NCBI GenBank assembly: GCA_017550055.1 | Contig: JAFYMM010000216.1 | Coordinates: 1-8,981 of the forward strand | DNA from: Paludibacteraceae bacterium | GTDB taxonomy: Bacteria > Bacteroidota > Bacteroidia > Bacteroidales > Paludibacteraceae | Direction: 5' to 3' | DNA: 8,981 nucleotides | Part shown: one piece after another, positions 6,891 to 8,981 of the stretch | Layout of the letters: the number at the start of each line of letters is the position of its first letter | How positions within the stretch are numbered: the stretch's first letter is position 1 | Notes under the pieces: model-generated | The model's database searches: none | What the model was told of the DNA's origin: nothing | What the model saw: the letters and a program-made list of their open reading frames with translations, nothing else | Position numbers and translations under genes: made by a program

Positions 6891-6918
6891 CTTAATTTTC
6901 AACTCTCAACTCTAATAA
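6891..6918 (+). repeat. Period-7 tract directly before the mutL start
   Basis: Four 7-base units run up to the mutL ATG at 6919. The middle two are TTCAACT and CTCAACT, differing by one base; the last is CTAATAA and touches the start codon. The first is CTTAATT. The unit type (CTCAACT) is close to the CACTCCT unit found inside the mutL coding region. No Shine-Dalgarno sequence is present, so the tract itself forms the translation-initiation leader. Confidence 0.5.
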
Positions 6919-8799
6919 ATGGATATAATTCATCTTTTACCCGATTCTGTAGCCAATCAGATTGCCGCAGGAGAGGTCATACAACGACCTGCATCTGTTG
7001 TGAAAGAGTTGGTCGAAAACTCTATAGATGCTGGTGCAACTTTGATAAAAGTAATTATCAAAGGGGCTGGTCGCACCTCTATTTTGGTTATCGACGATGG
7101 TAAAGGTATGAGTCCAACCGATGCCCGTTTGGCTTTCGAGCGTCATGCTACGAGCAAAATACAACAGTCTGCCGACCTATTTGCGCTCACCACTATGGGC
7201 TTTCGTGGCGAGGCTTTGGCGTCTATTGCTGCTGTGGCACAAGTCGAACTTCGTACGCGCCGAAATTGCGATGAATTGGGCACTTTTATCGAAATCGAAG
7301 GCTCGCAAGTTGTGCGTCAAGAGGTGGAGCAATGTGCTGTCGGCACTCAGTTTTTGATTAAGAATCTCTTTTTCAATGTGCCTGCTCGTCGCAAGTTCCT
7401 CAAAAGCGACGAGACCGAAATGCGCAATATTCTGCAAGAGATGTCGCGCATCGTACTTGCCCATCCCGATATAGCTTTCCAACTCTACAATGGCGACGAC
7501 CTTGTTTACGACCTACCTGTTGCGTCATTCAAACAGCGCATCGTTGCTCTTTGTGGTCGCAAGGTGCGCAATATTTCTCAACAACTTGTCGATGTTGATG
7601 TTAATACTATGCTTGTCAAGATTTCAGGCTATGTAGGCACTCCGCAATCTGCTGGGCGCAATCCTCAGCAGTTTTTCTTTGTCAATGGGCGTTATATGAA
7701 TCATCCCTATTTCCGCCGTGCTGTATTGCAAGCCTACGAGCGTATGATTTCGGCAGAGGATGCACCTCAATTCTTTCTGAATCTTGAAGTTGACCCATCT
7801 ACAATCGATGTCAACATACATCCAACTAAGACCGAAATCAAGTTCGAAAACGAGCGCGAGATTTGGAGTATTCTCTCCATTGCGGTCAAAGAGGCATTGG
7901 GTAAATTCAATGTTGCACCGTCAATCGATTTTGATACTACCGATAGCATCGATATCCCCGTAGCAACTAAAACCGATGGTGCTATTCCCGAAATGCCTAA
8001 GGTAACCTTCAATCCCAACTATAATCCATTCCAAAGTAATGGCAGTAGTAGCAATAACTACACCTCGCAATCTCATTTAACCCCTCGCAATTGGAAAGAC
8101 CTATTTGAAGGTTCTCGTCCTACTGCGCAGACTGTACAATCGCAAATGGATTACAACACTTCTGATATGTTTGAAGAGGATATGAAAAACGGAAGTTCTA
8201 TTCATTCCTCACTCCTCACTCCTCATTCCTCATTTTCAGAAGATTCTTTCCTCTACAAAAATCGCTACCTCTGTGTGCCGATGAAATCGGGCTTAATGTT
8301 CATAGATGTGCAGCGAGCTATCACTCGTATTTGTTATGACAATCTACTTTCGCAGGTCGAACGCTCTACGGGTGTAAGTCAAAAACTCCTTTTCCCTGAG
8401 GTCTTGGAGTTGTCGCTCGAAGATAAATGCCTTTTCACCGAAATAGAGATGGAATTGCGTGCCGTAGGGTTCGAGATAGCCGAGTTTGGCAAGTCTATGT
8501 ATCGTATCGAAGGCATCCCCGCTCTTTTGTCCGAAGGTGTCGATACTATCAAGATTCTCGAAACCATCATCGAAGAGGTCAAAAGCAGCGGAGTAGGCGT
8601 TAGCGATTCAATTCATAGGATTATAGCCAACATAATCTCCCAAAACGAAGCAACCATTCGTATCAAGCGCAATATCTCTCCCGAAGAGCGCAATTCGCTT
8701 ATCGCACAGCTCTTCGCTTCATCCAATCCCAACAACACCCCCGATGGTCGCAAAATCATCAACACCCTGACTGATGATGTAATAGATTCAATGTTTTAA
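6919..8799 (+). CDS. mutL: DNA mismatch repair protein MutL
   Basis: MutL links mismatch recognition by MutS to strand removal. The 626 residues include a complete N-terminal GHKL ATPase: NQIAAGEVIQRPASVVKELV at 13-32, ENSIDAG at 33-39, DDGKGM at 59-64 and GFRGEALASI at 94-103. The transducer part includes FFVNGRYMNHPYF and DVNIHPTKTEIKF. Residues of about 350-445 form a Ser/Asn-rich linker, and part of it (about 429-440) is encoded by a heptanucleotide repeat. The C-terminal dimerisation domain begins near FLYKNRYL. Where family members have DQH in the endonuclease motif, this protein has DVQ at 463-465, so nuclease activity is doubtful. The end retains NPNNTPDGRKII but lacks the Cys often found near it. 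The ATG at 6919 gives the canonical MutL N-terminus. The gene is last in the manC group and is followed by a terminator. Confidence 0.97.
   Translation: MDIIHLLPDSVANQIAAGEVIQRPASVVKELVENSIDAGATLIKVIIKGAGRTSILVIDDGKGMSPTDARLAFERHATSKIQQSADLFALTTMGFRGEALASIAAVAQVELRTRRNCDELGTFIEIEGSQVVRQEVEQCAVGTQFLIKNLFFNVPARRKFLKSDETEMRNILQEMSRIVLAHPDIAFQLYNGDDLVYDLPVASFKQRIVALCGRKVRNISQQLVDVDVNTMLVKISGYVGTPQSAGRNPQQFFFVNGRYMNHPYFRRAVLQAYERMISAEDAPQFFLNLEVDPSTIDVNIHPTKTEIKFENEREIWSILSIAVKEALGKFNVAPSIDFDTTDSIDIPVATKTDGAIPEMPKVTFNPNYNPFQSNGSSSNNYTSQSHLTPRNWKDLFEGSRPTAQTVQSQMDYNTSDMFEEDMKNGSSIHSSLLTPHSSFSEDSFLYKNRYLCVPMKSGLMFIDVQRAITRICYDNLLSQVERSTGVSQKLLFPEVLELSLEDKCLFTEIEMELRAVGFEIAEFGKSMYRIEGIPALLSEGVDTIKILETIIEEVKSSGVGVSDSIHRIIANIISQNEATIRIKRNISPEERNSLIAQLFASSNPNNTPDGRKIINTLTDDVIDSMF
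8203..8237 (+). repeat. Heptanucleotide repeat tract in the mutL linker
   Basis: Five tandem 7-base units are present: four of the form CAYTCCT (two CATTCCT flanking two CACTCCT) and a fifth, degenerate, beginning CATT. In the reading frame three units equal seven codons, so the protein shows the matching repeat HSSLLTP followed by HSSF at about residues 429-439. It is the cleanest tandem repeat in the window and lies in a part of MutL expected to be disordered. Confidence 0.85.
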
Positions 8800-8810
8800 G
8801 AAAATAAAAA

Positions 8811-8846
8811 ATCCTCGAAAGCATAAACTTTCGAGGATTTTTTTTT
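8811..8846. terminator. Intrinsic terminator between mutL and a convergent gene
   Basis: A perfect 11-base inverted repeat (ATCCTCGAAAG at 8811-8821 with its complement at 8828-8838) encloses a six-base loop. On the plus strand it runs into nine T at 8838-8846. On the minus strand the complement of the A-rich run 8801-8810 supplies a T tract. It therefore probably ends both mutL and the minus-strand gene at 8862. Confidence 0.93.
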
Positions 8847-8861
8847 GTATATAGTTTGAAA

Positions 8862-8981
8862 TTACAATACTATTTTTTGCACTTCACCCTTAATAGTAAC
8901 AAGATAAACCCCACGAGGCAATTGAAGTTCAGTGTCACGACCAGAATAAATCAATCTACCTGCCATATCAAGCACATAATA
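8862..8981 (-). CDS. C-terminal end of a T9SS-exported protein (type A sorting domain), 5' part outside window
   Basis: Reading the minus strand from the last base gives 39 codons with no stop until TAA at 8864-8862. The peptide contains YYVLDMAGRLIYSG, then LPRGVYLVTIKGEV and ends QKIVL. This is the pattern of the T9SS type A C-terminal sorting domain: a beta-rich tail with D-x-x-GR and LP-x-GVY-x-V elements, a short charged run and a hydrophobic end. The domain directs proteins across the outer membrane through the Por/Gld secretion system and is cleaved on export. Only the tail is present, so the cargo (for example a protease, adhesin or glycan-binding protein) cannot be named. It converges on mutL and shares the terminator at 8811-8846. 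Confidence rests on motif spacing and length, since the fragment is short. Confidence 0.85.
   Translation of the reverse strand, partial: YYVLDMAGRLIYSGRDTELQLPRGVYLVTIKGEVQKIVL

Noticed and set aside
8063..8091. The nine-base repeat CCTCGCAAT occurs twice in the mutL linker, 20 bases apart.
   Set aside because: The spacing is not a multiple of 7 and there are only two copies in a low-complexity coding linker, so it was not joined to the heptamer tracts.

Overview
The window looks like a chromosomal segment of an AT-rich member of the Bacteroidota, probably order Bacteroidales. Four things support this. Promoters match the Bacteroidota -7 form TAnnTTTG. Start codons lack Shine-Dalgarno sequences and sit behind A/T-rich leaders. 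The PriA, MutL, FloA and ManC proteins match my memory of Bacteroidales family members. The right edge carries the end of a type IX secretion (T9SS) cargo protein, a system confined to this phylum. A genus cannot be named from the sequence alone.

Layout. (1) Positions 1-2590, plus strand: the end of a PD40 (WD40-like) beta-propeller protein with a C-terminal coiled coil, then a short NfeD membrane protein, then the flotillin-like scaffold FloA. This is a membrane-organisation operon, closed by a strong hairpin terminator at 2616-2653. (2) 2673-5159, minus strand: priA, the replication-restart helicase, convergent with floA. (3) 5160-5353: a 194-base divergent promoter region serving priA and manC. 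(4) 5354-8799, plus strand: manC (GDP-mannose synthesis), a 108-residue single-pass membrane protein of unknown function, and mutL (mismatch repair). A bidirectional-looking terminator lies at 8811-8846. (5) 8862-8981, minus strand: the last 39 codons of a T9SS-exported protein, convergent with mutL.

The gene content is mostly conserved housekeeping. The signal not explained by gene function is a set of degenerate tracts with a 7-base period. One lies inside priA, where it forms most of an extra loop in the zinc-binding region. One lies inside the mutL linker. Weaker ones fill the leaders of mutL, the 108-residue gene and possibly floA. The two coding tracts are translated in frame into low-complexity peptide. 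Because 7 is not a multiple of 3, gain or loss of one unit would frameshift priA or mutL. Other points worth a second look are a near-leaderless priA start, a MutL C-terminal domain in which the usual DQH motif reads DVQ, and a CTAATA motif just before several start codons. I found no RNA gene, CRISPR array, insertion sequence or obvious new defence system.
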